Assembly: GCF_900129825.1 (NCBI RefSeq)
Contig: NZ_FQWZ01000002.1
Coordinates: forward strand, 62,001 to 126,000
Reading direction: 5' to 3'
Source of the DNA: Hydrocarboniphaga daqingensis
GTDB taxonomy: Bacteria; Pseudomonadota; Gammaproteobacteria; Nevskiales; Nevskiaceae
DNA length: 64,000 nt
Position numbers and translations under genes: made by a program. Positions within the stretch are counted from its first letter, which is position 1. Each line of letters begins with the position of its first letter. Shown here piece after piece: positions 1 through 9,317 of the stretch. A model generated the notes under the pieces. It was not told the DNA's origin and did no database searches. It saw only the letters and a program-made list of their open reading frames with translations.

Positions 1-360
1 CGCGGCCACCGGCATGTACCGGGGAACCGGGATGCCCAGCGCATCGAACATGCGCTTTTCGTTCAGGCGGTCCTGGCCGACTTCAAGCGCGATCGCCGGC
101 GGGTACAGCGGAACCGCGGCACCGACGACTTCGGCCGTACGGGCCGGCACATTTTCAAATTCGTAGGTGGCCACATCGCAGCCAGCGGCAAAGCGCTGCA
201 GCGCGGCCTCGTCGAGATAGTCGAGCTGAATGTGCTCGCCCAGCGGCGCCGAACAAGGCTGATCAGCCGGGTCGAGGAACACGAACTGCAGATCCAGCGG
301 ATAGCCGGCCAACGCGAGCATCCGGCCCAGCTGGCCGGCTCCGAGCACGCCGATCTTCAT
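1..360 (-). CDS. purK: N5-carboxyaminoimidazole ribonucleotide synthase, N-terminal part (cut by window edge)
   Basis: PurK uses ATP and bicarbonate to carboxylate AIR to N5-CAIR in cytosolic purine synthesis. The first 120 codons are visible, from an ATG at 358-360. The protein opens with [16 protein letters not shown], the dinucleotide-fold start typical of PurK, followed by YEFENVP and [17 protein letters not shown] at the start of the ATP-grasp region. The start codon overlaps the purE stop as ATGA, so the two genes are translationally coupled; PurE converts the product of PurK. The 3' end lies beyond base 1, so the catalytic half cannot be inspected. Confidence 0.95.
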   Translation of the reverse strand, partial: MKIGVLGAGQLGRMLALAGYPLDLQFVFLDPADQPCSAPLGEHIQLDYLDEAALQRFAAGCDVATYEFENVPARTAEVVGAAVPLYPPAIALEVGQDRLNEKRMFDALGIPVPRYMPVAA

Positions 361-878
361 GGCTGCGGCGGGAGCGTCAATGGCGCGTCGTCGAGCACTT
401 TCGACGTCTGCGCGCTGCGGTACGCCTCAAGCCGCTCGGCCAGCGCCGGGTCGCGGGTGGCGAGCATGCTGGCGGCCAGCAGCGCCGCATTGGTGGCGCC
501 GGCCACGCCAACGGCCAGCGTGCCCACCGGGATACCAGCCGGCATCTGCACGATCGACAGCAACGAATCGAGCCCGTTGAAAGCCTTCGACTGGACCGGC
601 ACGCCCAACACCGGCAGGCGCGTCTTGGCCGCGCACATGCCGGGCAAATGCGCAGCGCCGCCGGCACCGGCAATGATGACCTGCAAGCCGCGGCCCACGG
701 CCGCCTCGGCGTAGTCGAACAACAGGTCGGGTGTGCGGTGTGCCGACACGACGCGCGCCTCGTAGGGCACGCCCAACGCTTCGAGCGTGCGCACCGCGTG
801 CGACATCGTGTCCCAGTCAGAACGGGAGCCCATGATCACGCCCACCAGCGGCGCTTCGGTTTTGGAGTTTGCGGTCAT
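357..878 (-). CDS. purE: 5-(carboxyamino)imidazole ribonucleotide mutase
   Basis: PurE (class I) moves the carboxyl group of N5-CAIR to C4 to give CAIR, the step after PurK. The chosen ATG at 876-878 gives 173 residues, normal for bacterial PurE. Signature segments are [13 protein letters not shown] near the N-terminus, VVSAHRTP, the Gly/Ala-rich [11 protein letters not shown] loop, and [20 protein letters not shown] followed by [12 protein letters not shown]. An upstream in-frame start would add 22 residues without resemblance to the family. The stop overlaps the purK start by four bases. Confidence 0.96.
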   Translation of the reverse strand: MTANSKTEAPLVGVIMGSRSDWDTMSHAVRTLEALGVPYEARVVSAHRTPDLLFDYAEAAVGRGLQVIIAGAGGAAHLPGMCAAKTRLPVLGVPVQSKAFNGLDSLLSIVQMPAGIPVGTLAVGVAGATNAALLAASMLATRDPALAERLEAYRSAQTSKVLDDAPLTLPPQP

Positions 879-944
879 GTCCAGCCTGCGTCCCCGGATC
901 GGGGAAAAGAGCCGGATTATGTCACCGGCCCCAAGACGCACCAA

Positions 945-974
945 GTCGGGCCGCCAAACACGACGGCCCCCGAC
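945..974 (-). terminator. possible hairpin terminator after the SIMPL gene
   Basis: Directly downstream of the SIMPL-domain stop codon, GTCGGG pairs with CCCGAC and an inner CCG/CGG continues the stem across a two-base bulge. The following minus-strand sequence is only moderately T-rich (TTGG). It could partly separate the efflux operon from purEK. The call is weak. Confidence 0.3.
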
Positions 975-1709
975 TCAGGGCAGCATTTCGAACTGGGCGC
1001 TGACGCTGGCCTGATAGCGGATCTCGCCGGTCTGCAGCCCCATCTCGGCATTGCCCTCGGGCGCTGCATCAGCGCGCATTGCCATCGCCTTGACCATTGG
1101 CAGCGGCGGCGAGCCGCCACCGTCTTCGTTGATCGACAGCACATTGCCGAGCTTGACGCCGAGCGTACCGGCCAACAGCGCTGCCTTGGCCTGGGCATTC
1201 TTCGCGGCCAACACCAATGCCTGATTACGCAACTCGTCGGCGCGAGACGACTCCAGCACCGGCGGCTGGGCTTGATTGACGCCAGCGCGCGTACCGGCCA
1301 GCAGGTAATCGCCGAGCCGGTCCAGTCGCGTGACGCGCACTTCGATGTCGCGGCTGACGCGATAGCCGGTCAGCTTGTTGTTGCGCCCGGCTTCATCCCA
1401 GACATATTCCGGCTGGATGCTGAGCCCCGCCGTGGTGATGTCCTCGTCGCGCGAGCCGAGCTTGCGCGCCTCGGCGACATAAGCCTTGACGACCTTGTTC
1501 ACGGCGGTTTCGGCCGTCGCCACATCGGCACTCAACTGCGTCACGCCGAGCGTGACGCGCGCGCGATCAGGAACGGTGCTGACGTGCGCCTGCCCGGTGA
1601 CCGCGACGATCCGCGGCGCTGGTGCGTGTGCGCCATGCGGCTCATGCGTTGCCGAGGCCGAAGCGCTCCACAGCAGCAAAGCGGCTGTCGCCGATGCCGT
1701 GCGGATCAC
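975..1709 (-). CDS. SIMPL-domain (DUF541, YggE-like) periplasmic protein
   Basis: The protein belongs to the SIMPL/DUF541 family, periplasmic proteins related to E. coli YggE. The domain fills most of the chain, from VTGQAHVSTVPDRARVTLGV through AAKNAQAKAALLAGTLGVKLG to the C-terminal YQASVSAQFEML strand. I chose the GTG at 1707-1709 (244 residues) because it overlaps the preceding gene's stop as GTGA, as in the rest of this operon. It also yields a clean signal peptide: MIRTASATAALLLW, then ASASA before THEPHG. An upstream ATG at 1751 would put 14 hydrophilic residues before the signal and overlap the fusion-protein gene by 46 bases. Co-transcription with an efflux pump suggests an envelope-stress role, but the molecular function of SIMPL proteins is poorly defined. 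Confidence 0.85.
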   Translation of the reverse strand: MIRTASATAALLLWSASASATHEPHGAHAPAPRIVAVTGQAHVSTVPDRARVTLGVTQLSADVATAETAVNKVVKAYVAEARKLGSRDEDITTAGLSIQPEYVWDEAGRNNKLTGYRVSRDIEVRVTRLDRLGDYLLAGTRAGVNQAQPPVLESSRADELRNQALVLAAKNAQAKAALLAGTLGVKLGNVLSINEDGGGSPPLPMVKAMAMRADAAPEGNAEMGLQTGEIRYQASVSAQFEMLP

Positions 1710-2800
1710 GGTTGCGATAGTCCGCGACGTCCCGCCGTTCCGGATTTCCATGTGTCGAGTTCTCCAATGACGTTGACCGGGTCGCCATCATGCAGCGTCT
1801 CGGCACCTCGCACCACGACGGCGTCCTGCGCCGCGAGTGCCCCTTGTACCGCAACCCAGTCGCCGTCAGCGGCGCCGGTGGTCACCGGCACGCGCGCGAC
1901 TTTGCCGTCGCGAACCACATAGACAGCCAAGCCTTCACTGCGGATCACCAATGCATCGCGCGGGACGGCCAACACTCGTTGTGCGGCAGCCAATGGCAGC
2001 AGCACTTGCAGCGTACGCCCCACCGCTAGCTCGGCTTCGGCGGGCGGCAGATCGATCAGCGTCTCGAAGCTTTGCGAGCGCGCATCGCCGACCGGCACGA
2101 TCGCGCGCACCTTGCCGGCGACGTTGCGGCCGTCGTCGAGTTGAACGTGGACCTGCGAGCCGGGCTTGATCGCCCGCACGTGACGCAGCGGCAAGAACAA
2201 CCGCAACTCCAGGTGCTCGGTGTCTTGCAGCCGCGCCACGGCATCGCCACGCGCCACTTCTTCACCTTCGCGTCGAACGCGCTCAGCGATCACACCAGCA
2301 AACGGCGCTCGCACATCGGCACGCGCCAAACGATCGTCGGTCTGACGCAGCGCGGCATGCGCGATATCCAAATCGCTGCGTGCCAGATCACGCGTATTCT
2401 CGACCTGATCGAGCTGAAACCGGCTCACCGCATTGCCCGACGCGCGCAAGCGCTCCAGCTCGCGTTCGGCTTGCTTGAGCGCCAGCTCCCCGCGCGTGAC
2501 GCGAGCCGCTTGTTCGGCGCGCTGCAGGCGAATTTCGCCCGTGTCGATCCGCGCGATCACTTGGTCCTTGACGACACGCGTACCGGGCTCGGCGACAAAG
2601 TCGAGCGGGCCGCCAACGCCGGCCGCCATGTCGGCGCCGGATCGCGACTGAACTTGTCCAGTCGCCGATATCGACGGAGACAGTTCACGCAGACTGGCGC
2701 GCGCGGTCTGAATCGCTGCAGGTGGGCGCGTCTGCGCAGCAGACTGCGCGACAACCGTCGCCAACAGCGCGGCAATAGCGAACTGGATCGACCGATTCAT
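1706..2800 (-). CDS. RND efflux periplasmic membrane-fusion (adaptor) subunit
   Basis: This adaptor protein would link the neighbouring inner-membrane RND permease to an outer-membrane channel. It has 364 residues. An N-terminal signal (MNRSIQFAIAALLATVVAQSAAQ) is followed by a biotinyl-lipoyl-like strand (GPLDFVAEPGTRVVKDQVIARI), a coiled-coil hairpin around GELALKQAERELERLRA, the matching ADVRAPFAGVIAERVRREGE half, and beta-barrel and membrane-proximal domains ending in VRGAETLHDGDPVNV. The ATG at 2798-2800 overlaps the permease stop as ATGA. No outer-membrane TolC-type gene is present, so the pump probably borrows a channel encoded elsewhere. Substrate cannot be predicted from the sequence. 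Confidence 0.92.
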   Translation of the reverse strand: MNRSIQFAIAALLATVVAQSAAQTRPPAAIQTARASLRELSPSISATGQVQSRSGADMAAGVGGPLDFVAEPGTRVVKDQVIARIDTGEIRLQRAEQAARVTRGELALKQAERELERLRASGNAVSRFQLDQVENTRDLARSDLDIAHAALRQTDDRLARADVRAPFAGVIAERVRREGEEVARGDAVARLQDTEHLELRLFLPLRHVRAIKPGSQVHVQLDDGRNVAGKVRAIVPVGDARSQSFETLIDLPPAEAELAVGRTLQVLLPLAAAQRVLAVPRDALVIRSEGLAVYVVRDGKVARVPVTTGAADGDWVAVQGALAAQDAVVVRGAETLHDGDPVNVIGELDTWKSGTAGRRGLSQP

Positions 2801-5800
2801 TTGACGAAAACCTCCGGCGCCGACGGCTTTTCGGCCGCACGCATTCGCGATTCGCCCAAGCGCAGCAGCGCGGGCATCAGATACCACGTGAACAACGTAC
2901 CGACGATCATGCCGCCGGATACCACGGCGGCCAGACCGCGGTAGATCTTGGCGCCCAAGCCGGGCATCAGGATCAGCGGCACCATGCCGAGTACCGCGGT
3001 CAGCGTCGACAGCACGATCGGCCGCGCGCGTGTCTCCAGCGCCTCGCGCACGGCATCGGCGCGCAGCATGCCGGCGTGTTCTCGTGCACGCGTCTGATCA
3101 ACCAGCAAGATCGCCGCGTTGACGACCAAGCCCAGCAGGATGATGAAGCCGATCATCGTCAGCAGATCGAGTGCCTGGAAGTCGAACCAACCGATCAGCC
3201 GCAGCGCACCGATGCCACCCGCGATCGAGATCGGAATCACCAGCATCACCAACAGCGAATCCCAAAGACTTTTGAACAGCGCCGACATCAGCACCATCAA
3301 CATCACCAGCGCCAGTGCAAAGTTGCTCGCCATCGACTTCAGTGCCTCGGCCAGCTGATTGGCGCTGCCGCCATAGCTGAGCTGCATGTTCTGGCTCATC
3401 GCCTCGCGCAGCTTGGGTTCCACTTTGCTCTGCAGAATCGAGATCGCCTCATCCAGACTCATCGTATCGGGCGGCTCGAAATTGACCGATACCGTACGCC
3501 GACCGTTGACGCGCGATAACTGCGACGGACCGACCGTCTGGCGGATCTGCGCCAGTTCGCCGACGGTCTGGATGCCGGCGGCAGGCGTTGCGATCGGCAA
3601 TTCGGCCAGCTCTTCGGGCGAGTGCCACTGCTGACTCTTGACGATGATATCGAGGCGCTCGTTACCGTCGAAATATTCACCGGCCCATAAGCCGCCGGTG
3701 AATGAACGCAGCGCATCGGCAACATCACCGCGCGTCGCGCCCGCGCGCGAGATGCGCCACTCATCGGGCTGCAACTGAATCTCGGGCTGATTGAGCTCGA
3801 GCGCCGGCTGGCTACGCGGGAACGTGCCCGGTATCGCCAGTGGAATCTCGGTTTCGGCGACGCGCGCGGCCGTCATCAGTGCATTCAAATCGGGGCCCTG
3901 CAGATACAGCTCGATGTTACGTGCCGTACCACCGTCGAGATTGAACAGCGAGCCTTGGCTTGCGTACACGCGCACGTCGGGCAAGTCCGCCAGGATCTTG
4001 GTGCGCAGCAGGTCGACCACATCGCGGGTTTGCGTCGGGTCGGCTGCATAGGCCACGACCAGCCCGCCACCGCCGCCGCCCCAGGCCGAGAAGTTGTAGT
4101 ACTTGATCGCCGGCTGCGCACGACCTTCGAGGTACGGCTTGAGCCGCTCGATGACGACCGGGGCCATTTCGCGGCGCACGGTGTCGATGTTGCCGCCCGG
4201 CGGCGTGCTGAAGTTGCCCCAGACGTTGTCGGTCTGCGCCACCGGCAGATAGTCGGGCTTGGGCGCGGCCAGGTATGAGAACAACAGCGATCCCGGTACC
4301 AGCAAGCCGATCAGCAGCGCACGCCGGGCGGGCGTTGCAGTGGCCCGCATGCCGCTACGCGCCATCGCCTTCCACCAGTGATCGTGCTGATCATCCGGAA
4401 TGCGCGTCGCCAGCGCCCAGCGGTTGGCGGCGGGAATCACGGTCATCGCCACCAGCAGCGAGGCTGCGTGACTGACGCTCATCGTGATCGCCAGATCCTT
4501 GAACAACTGGCCTTCGAGACCCTCCATGAACAGCACCGGCAGGAAGATCGCCACGCTGGTCAGCATCGACGCCAGCAAGGCCGGAATCACCTCTTGCGCG
4601 CCGTCGATGGTCGCATCGAGCGCGGTACGACCCTGCTGAATGAAGCGGATGATGTTGCCTTGGACGATCAGCGCGGCGTCAGTGACGATGCCGGTCGAAA
4701 ACGCGAGTCCGGCCAGCGAAATCGTGTTGAGGCTGCGCCCGAGCAGATGCAGCGTGATGACTGCAAACGCCAGCGACAACGGAATCGTGGCGCCGATCAC
4801 CAGCAATGCGCGCGGCCCGCGCAGGAAGTACCACAGCCCGCCGACCGCCAGCAGCACGCCGATGATCAGCGACTCCTGCACGAAACCGATCGCGCGGCGT
4901 ACGTAGACGCTGGCATCCCAGCTCAGATCGGCGACGAGTTGCTCGCGGCCGAGAGGGCCGGCGTTGAGTTCGGCCAGCGCCCGCTTCACGCCGTCGAGTA
5001 CCTGCACGATGTTGGCGGTGCTGGTGCGCCGTATCGTCAGGTAGTAGCCCGGCACGCCATTGCGGAACGAAAAGGCCTGCTGGTCCTGAAGGCCGACGGC
5101 AATGTCGGCGACGTCGCGCAGGTATAGCGGACGGTCATTGCTCCAGCCGACGATCAGCGACCCCAGCTCGGCCACCGGCTCGCGGCCGGTGAACCGCACC
5201 GTGAACTGCCGCCTCCCGACATCGACGAAGCCGGCCGAGCTGTCGCGCGCACCAATCACGGTCTGCGCCAGCTGTCGCGGCGTGATGCCCAGCGACGCCA
5301 AGCGATGCGTGTCGAAGCGGATCTGTACTTCGCTAGGCCGCCCCCCTTCCAGGTCAACCTGGCTGACGCCCTCGACCCGCGACAGTCGCGGCTCGACCAC
5401 CTCTTCCATCAACTTCTGGTAGGTCGCCGCCATGTCCTGAGTGTTGTTGCCCGGCAGCGGGCGAACCAGGATCGATGCGGCGTTCTCCCGGGTCCACGGC
5501 GCGCCATCGAACACTTGCGGCTCTTCGGCGTCGGGCGGCAGCGGCGGCAAGGTGTTGATCCGCGACACCACGTCGAGCATCACGCGGGTCATGTCGGTGC
5601 CGATCTCGAAGGTCAGCGATACGCCACCGCCGCCACGATTGATCTGCGACCGCATCTCCTTCATACCGGACAAGCCGCGCATCGCCTCCTCGATCGGCTC
5701 GACCAGCGCTTCCTCGACTTCGCTGGGCGCGGCTTCGCGCCATTGCACGTTGATCCAGATCTGCGGGTCCTTGGTGTCGGGCAGCAACTGGATCGGCAGG

Positions 5801-5892
5801 CGCAGCAACGCCAGCGCGCCGAACAGCAGCACGATCAGCGCCGCCGCGGCGATTGCCGCAGGGCTCGAAGCGGAATACTGGGTCAAACGCAT
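2797..5892 (-). CDS. RND-family efflux permease
   Basis: This is an inner-membrane proton-driven transporter of the AcrB/MexB superfamily, 1031 residues long as expected. The N-terminal helix (IVLLFGALALLRLPIQLLPD) leads into the first porter domain (ALVEPIEEAMRGLSGMKEM), and a transmembrane bundle follows near residues 335-560. In helix 4 the segment STGIVTDAALIVQGN keeps one acidic residue where AcrB has two adjacent Asp, which marks a divergent subfamily. A second porter domain and a second six-helix bundle (GFIILLGLVVNAAILLVDQ) complete the duplicated architecture. It is the first gene of a permease, adaptor and SIMPL operon, an order less common than adaptor first. It is divergent from sufT across 136 bases. 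Confidence 0.94.
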   Translation of the reverse strand: MRLTQYSASSPAAIAAAALIVLLFGALALLRLPIQLLPDTKDPQIWINVQWREAAPSEVEEALVEPIEEAMRGLSGMKEMRSQINRGGGGVSLTFEIGTDMTRVMLDVVSRINTLPPLPPDAEEPQVFDGAPWTRENAASILVRPLPGNNTQDMAATYQKLMEEVVEPRLSRVEGVSQVDLEGGRPSEVQIRFDTHRLASLGITPRQLAQTVIGARDSSAGFVDVGRRQFTVRFTGREPVAELGSLIVGWSNDRPLYLRDVADIAVGLQDQQAFSFRNGVPGYYLTIRRTSTANIVQVLDGVKRALAELNAGPLGREQLVADLSWDASVYVRRAIGFVQESLIIGVLLAVGGLWYFLRGPRALLVIGATIPLSLAFAVITLHLLGRSLNTISLAGLAFSTGIVTDAALIVQGNIIRFIQQGRTALDATIDGAQEVIPALLASMLTSVAIFLPVLFMEGLEGQLFKDLAITMSVSHAASLLVAMTVIPAANRWALATRIPDDQHDHWWKAMARSGMRATATPARRALLIGLLVPGSLLFSYLAAPKPDYLPVAQTDNVWGNFSTPPGGNIDTVRREMAPVVIERLKPYLEGRAQPAIKYYNFSAWGGGGGGLVVAYAADPTQTRDVVDLLRTKILADLPDVRVYASQGSLFNLDGGTARNIELYLQGPDLNALMTAARVAETEIPLAIPGTFPRSQPALELNQPEIQLQPDEWRISRAGATRGDVADALRSFTGGLWAGEYFDGNERLDIIVKSQQWHSPEELAELPIATPAAGIQTVGELAQIRQTVGPSQLSRVNGRRTVSVNFEPPDTMSLDEAISILQSKVEPKLREAMSQNMQLSYGGSANQLAEALKSMASNFALALVMLMVLMSALFKSLWDSLLVMLVIPISIAGGIGALRLIGWFDFQALDLLTMIGFIILLGLVVNAAILLVDQTRAREHAGMLRADAVREALETRARPIVLSTLTAVLGMVPLILMPGLGAKIYRGLAAVVSGGMIVGTLFTWYLMPALLRLGESRMRAAEKPSAPEVFVK

Positions 5893-6028
5893 GTCGCTCC
5901 CCGATCAGCGCGCGATGTCGGCCGCTTCGGCCACCGGATCGGTGGCACCCCGCGGTCTTGTGATGCGCCACTGACAGCGGAGGTTTAAACTGGGTTCCGA
6001 TGTTCTACGGCGCTTTTGCAGTCATCCC

Positions 6029-6589
6029 ATGCTAGACGAACCAGAAACCGTCACGCTGACGCGCGACGTGGTCGCCATCCTGATCCCTGCCGGAACCAAG
6101 GTCGAGTTGCCCGAAGGCGCCTCGGCGGTCATCACCCAGGCGCTGGGTGGCAGCTTCACTGTGCAGGTACAGGGCCATCTGTTTCGCATCAACGGGCCCG
6201 ATGCCGACGCGCTCGGCAAGCAGGTGATCGTCGGCCCCGACGTGGCCGAAGACGCCAGCGACGACGAGCTGGAGAAAGCCGTCTGGGCGCAGCTGCGCAC
6301 CTGCTACGACCCCGAAATCCCGATCGATATCGTCGAACTGGGCCTGGTCTACGAAAGCCGGCTCGAGCCTGCCGAGGCGGGCAATCCGGCCGGGCCACGT
6401 CGCGCCGTGATCCGGATGACGCTGACCGCGCCCGGCTGCGGCATGGGCGATGTACTGGTCAACGACGTCAAGACCAAGGTCATGCAGATTCCCAACATCG
6501 CCGAGGCCGACGTGGAGCTGACGTTCGACCCGCCCTGGAGCCGCGACATGATGTCCGAAGCCGCGCAGCTTCAAGTCGGCATGTACTGA
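6029..6589 (+). CDS. sufT: SufT-like iron-sulfur cluster assembly protein (MIP18/DUF59 family)
   Basis: SufT proteins assist maturation of Fe-S enzymes under high demand. The 186 residues split into an N-terminal region typical of the SufT branch (about 1-80, including AVITQALGGSFTVQVQGHLFRINGPDADALG) and a C-terminal DUF59 domain. The DUF59 part shows CYDPEIPIDIVELGLVY and the hallmark TAPGCGMGD, whose Cys is the proposed cluster ligand. The end FDPPWSRDMMSEAAQLQVGMY also fits SufT. No other suf gene is nearby. The stop overlaps the apaG start (TGATG). Confidence 0.93.
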   Translation: MLDEPETVTLTRDVVAILIPAGTKVELPEGASAVITQALGGSFTVQVQGHLFRINGPDADALGKQVIVGPDVAEDASDDELEKAVWAQLRTCYDPEIPIDIVELGLVYESRLEPAEAGNPAGPRRAVIRMTLTAPGCGMGDVLVNDVKTKVMQIPNIAEADVELTFDPPWSRDMMSEAAQLQVGMY

Positions 6590-6972
6590 TGAGCGACACC
6601 AAGACTCAGGGCGTTCGCATCATCGTGCGTCCGCAGTACGTGCCTGATCAGTCGGCACCCGAGCGCAACCACTATTTGTTCGCCTACCAGATCACGATCC
6701 GCAACGAAGGCACGCGCACCGTGCAGCTAGTCTCCCGCCACTGGATCATTACCGACGGCGAAGGCAAGACCGAAGAAGTGCGCGGCCCCGGCGTGGTCGG
6801 CACCCAGCCGGTGCTCAAGCCCGGCGAGGAATTCCAGTACACCAGCGGCTGCCCGCTGACGACGCCGGTCGGCACGATGCACGGCAGCTTCCAGATGGTG
6901 CCAGTCGACGGCGAGCCGTTCGATGCGGCGATCGAGCCGTTCCGGCTGGCCGTGCCGCGCGTGCTGAACTAA
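6589..6972 (+). CDS. apaG: ApaG family protein (Co2+/Mg2+ efflux-associated)
   Basis: ApaG is a small beta-sandwich protein first linked to magnesium and cobalt tolerance; its biochemical role is unsettled. The 127 residues match the usual length. Conserved segments are FAYQITIRNEGTRTVQLVSR, HWIITDGEGKTEEVRGPGVV, GTQPVLKPGEEFQYTSGCPL and GTMHGSFQM. The ATG shares a base with the sufT stop, so the two are probably co-translated. In enterobacteria apaG sits with rsmA and apaH; that context is absent here. Confidence 0.95.
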   Translation: MSDTKTQGVRIIVRPQYVPDQSAPERNHYLFAYQITIRNEGTRTVQLVSRHWIITDGEGKTEEVRGPGVVGTQPVLKPGEEFQYTSGCPLTTPVGTMHGSFQMVPVDGEPFDAAIEPFRLAVPRVLN

Positions 6973-7022
6973 CGCAGAACGGCGGCGCCGAGCCGGTGCC
7001 GCTCCACCGTAGAAATCCGCCG

Positions 7023-9314
7023 ATGAACGATCTCGCCGAAGTCGGCCACCTGGTCCGCCAGCTCAACGACGCCCAGAAAGAAGCCGTCACCGCGCCGCCC
7101 GACCACCGCTTGGTGCTTGCCGGCGCCGGCTCGGGCAAGACCCGCGTGCTGGTCCACCGGATCGCTTGGCTGATCGGCGTCGAGCGTGTGTCACCGCTGT
7201 CGATCTTGGCGGTCACGTTCACCAACAAAGCGGCCAACGAGATGCGCGGGCGCATCGAGCAGCTGCTGGCGATGCCGGTGCGGCAGCTGTGGGTTGGCAC
7301 CTTCCACGGCATCGCGCATCGCATGCTGCGGCTGCATTGGAAAGAAGCGCGGCTGCGCCAAGATTTTCAAATCCTCGACTCGGACGACCAGCAGCGGCTG
7401 GTCAAGCGGATCATCAAGCAGCTCGACCTGCCCGATGACCAGTGGCCGGCAAAGATGGTCACCAACTGGATCAACAGCCAGAAGGAAGAAGGCCGTCGCC
7501 CCGGCTCGTTCGACGACATGGGCGACTTCACGCAGCGGGCGCTGGTGCGCGTCTACACCGCGTACCACAGCACCTGCGAGGCGCAGGGTCTGGTCGATTT
7601 CGCCGAGTTGCTGCTGCGCGCCTACGAGCTGTGCCGCGACCATGCCGAGGTGCAGGCGCACTACCGGCGCAAGTTCCGCCACGTGCTGGTCGACGAGTTT
7701 CAGGACACCAATACGCTGCAGTACCTGTGGCTCAAGCTGCTGGTCGGCGACCAGGGTGTGCTGTTCGCCGTCGGCGACGATGATCAGTCGGTCTACGGCT
7801 GGCGCGGCGCCAAAGTCGAAAACATGATCAAGCTGCAGCGCGAGTTCGCTGGGCTGGAGATCGTGCGGCTGGAACAGAATTACCGCTCGACCGGCACGAT
7901 CCTGAAAGCCGCCAACGGCCTGATCGAGCGCAACACCGGGCGTCTGGGCAAGAATCTGTGGACCGACGGCAGCGACGGCGCGCCGATCCAGCTGTACGCC
8001 GCATTCAACGAATACGACGAGGCCGAGTTCGTCGTCCAGCGGATCAAGGACCATCTGAACGGCCCCTGCCGTCACGCTGATCTGGCCGTGCTGTACCGGT
8101 CCAACGCGCAGTCGCGCGTGATGGAAGAAATGCTGATCCGCGGCCGCGTGCCGTACCGGATCTACGGCGGTCTGCGCTTCTTCGAGCGCATGGAAGTTAA
8201 AGATGCGCTGGCCTGGCTGCGGCTGGTCCACAACCGCGACGACGACGTCAGCTTCGAGCGTGCGCTGGCCACGCCCCCGCAAGGCGTCGGTGCCACCAGC
8301 TTGGACAAGCTGCGCGCTGCGGCGCGCGACGGCGGCGGTTCGCTGTGGGCCGCCGCGCGCCGCGACCCGACGCTGCTGGGCCGCACATCCGCCAAGCTGC
8401 ATCAGTTTCTGGACAAGGTCGACCGGCTGGCCGACCAGGCCCGCGAGCAGCCACTGGCCCAGGTTATGGACCTGGTCATCAACGGCAGCGGTCTGCGCGA
8501 GCATTACCAGAAGGGCGCGGCGACCGAAGCGCGCGCGTCGCGCGGCGCCGGCAGCGACCAGGCCGAAGCGCGACTCGAAAACCTCGACGAACTGGTCAGC
8601 GCCGCGCGCAGCTTCGAGAAGCCCGATGAGGACGGCGTCGAGCCGGTGTCGGCGTTCCTTGCCCATGCGGCGCTGGAGGCCGGCGAAGGCCAGGCCACGG
8701 CCGGTGAAGATTCGGTGCAGCTGATGACGCTGCACTCGGCCAAGGGCCTGGAGTTTCCGGTGGTGTTCATCGTCGGCCTCGAGAACGGCTTGTTTCCGTC
8801 GATGCGCGCGGTCGAGGAAGGCAATCTCGAAGAAGAGCGCCGGCTCTGCTACGTCGGCATCACGCGCGCGCGCCAGCAGCTGTATCTGAGCTATGCCGAA
8901 GTGCGGCGCATCCACGGCGTCGAGCAGATCGGCATGCCGTCGCCGTTCATCAAGGAGATTCCGTCGGACTGCTTGATGGAAACGCGGCCGCGCGCCGGCC
9001 TGCTGCGCCCGAGTAGTTTCGGCGGCGCGGGCAGCGCTGGAGGCGGCAGCAACGCGTCGCGCTACGGCAGCGGCGGAGGCGGCTACGGCGGCGGTACAGG
9101 CGGCTATACCGCGCCGCCGCGACGCATTCACGGTGCCAGCACGCCGGACTACGGCGGACTCAAGCTGGGCCAGCGCGTCAGCCACGCCAAGTTCGGCGAA
9201 GGCGTGATTCTGAGCTTCGAAGGCGAAGGCGAGCGCGCCCAGGTCGAGATTCGTTTTCGCGACGCCGGCAACAAGCGCCTGCTGCTGGGCTTGGCCAAGC
9301 TGCAGCCGCTGTAG
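7023..9314 (+). CDS. uvrD: ATP-dependent DNA helicase II (UvrD)
   Basis: UvrD is a 3'-5' superfamily 1 helicase acting in nucleotide excision and mismatch repair. All core motifs are present: LAGAGSGKTRVL (Walker A), VDEFQDTN (Walker B), GDDDQSVYGWRGA, LEQNYRST, TLHSAKGLEFPVVF and LCYVGITRARQQLYL. The C-terminus has a Gly/Ser-rich linker (about residues 665-705), then a Tudor-like end (HAKFGEGVILSFEGEGERAQ) used for RNA polymerase contact in known UvrD proteins. The length is 763 residues. I took the ATG at 7023 (MNDLAEVG) instead of an upstream in-frame start without family resemblance. Confidence 0.97.
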   Translation: MNDLAEVGHLVRQLNDAQKEAVTAPPDHRLVLAGAGSGKTRVLVHRIAWLIGVERVSPLSILAVTFTNKAANEMRGRIEQLLAMPVRQLWVGTFHGIAHRMLRLHWKEARLRQDFQILDSDDQQRLVKRIIKQLDLPDDQWPAKMVTNWINSQKEEGRRPGSFDDMGDFTQRALVRVYTAYHSTCEAQGLVDFAELLLRAYELCRDHAEVQAHYRRKFRHVLVDEFQDTNTLQYLWLKLLVGDQGVLFAVGDDDQSVYGWRGAKVENMIKLQREFAGLEIVRLEQNYRSTGTILKAANGLIERNTGRLGKNLWTDGSDGAPIQLYAAFNEYDEAEFVVQRIKDHLNGPCRHADLAVLYRSNAQSRVMEEMLIRGRVPYRIYGGLRFFERMEVKDALAWLRLVHNRDDDVSFERALATPPQGVGATSLDKLRAAARDGGGSLWAAARRDPTLLGRTSAKLHQFLDKVDRLADQAREQPLAQVMDLVINGSGLREHYQKGAATEARASRGAGSDQAEARLENLDELVSAARSFEKPDEDGVEPVSAFLAHAALEAGEGQATAGEDSVQLMTLHSAKGLEFPVVFIVGLENGLFPSMRAVEEGNLEEERRLCYVGITRARQQLYLSYAEVRRIHGVEQIGMPSPFIKEIPSDCLMETRPRAGLLRPSSFGGAGSAGGGSNASRYGSGGGGYGGGTGGYTAPPRRIHGASTPDYGGLKLGQRVSHAKFGEGVILSFEGEGERAQVEIRFRDAGNKRLLLGLAKLQPL

Positions 9315-9317
9315 CCG

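Noticed and set aside
1710-1751. ATG start for the SIMPL protein at 1751
   Set aside because: It places hydrophilic residues before the signal peptide and overlaps the fusion-protein gene by 46 bases. The GTG at 1709 gives a GTGA overlap and a clean signal peptide.
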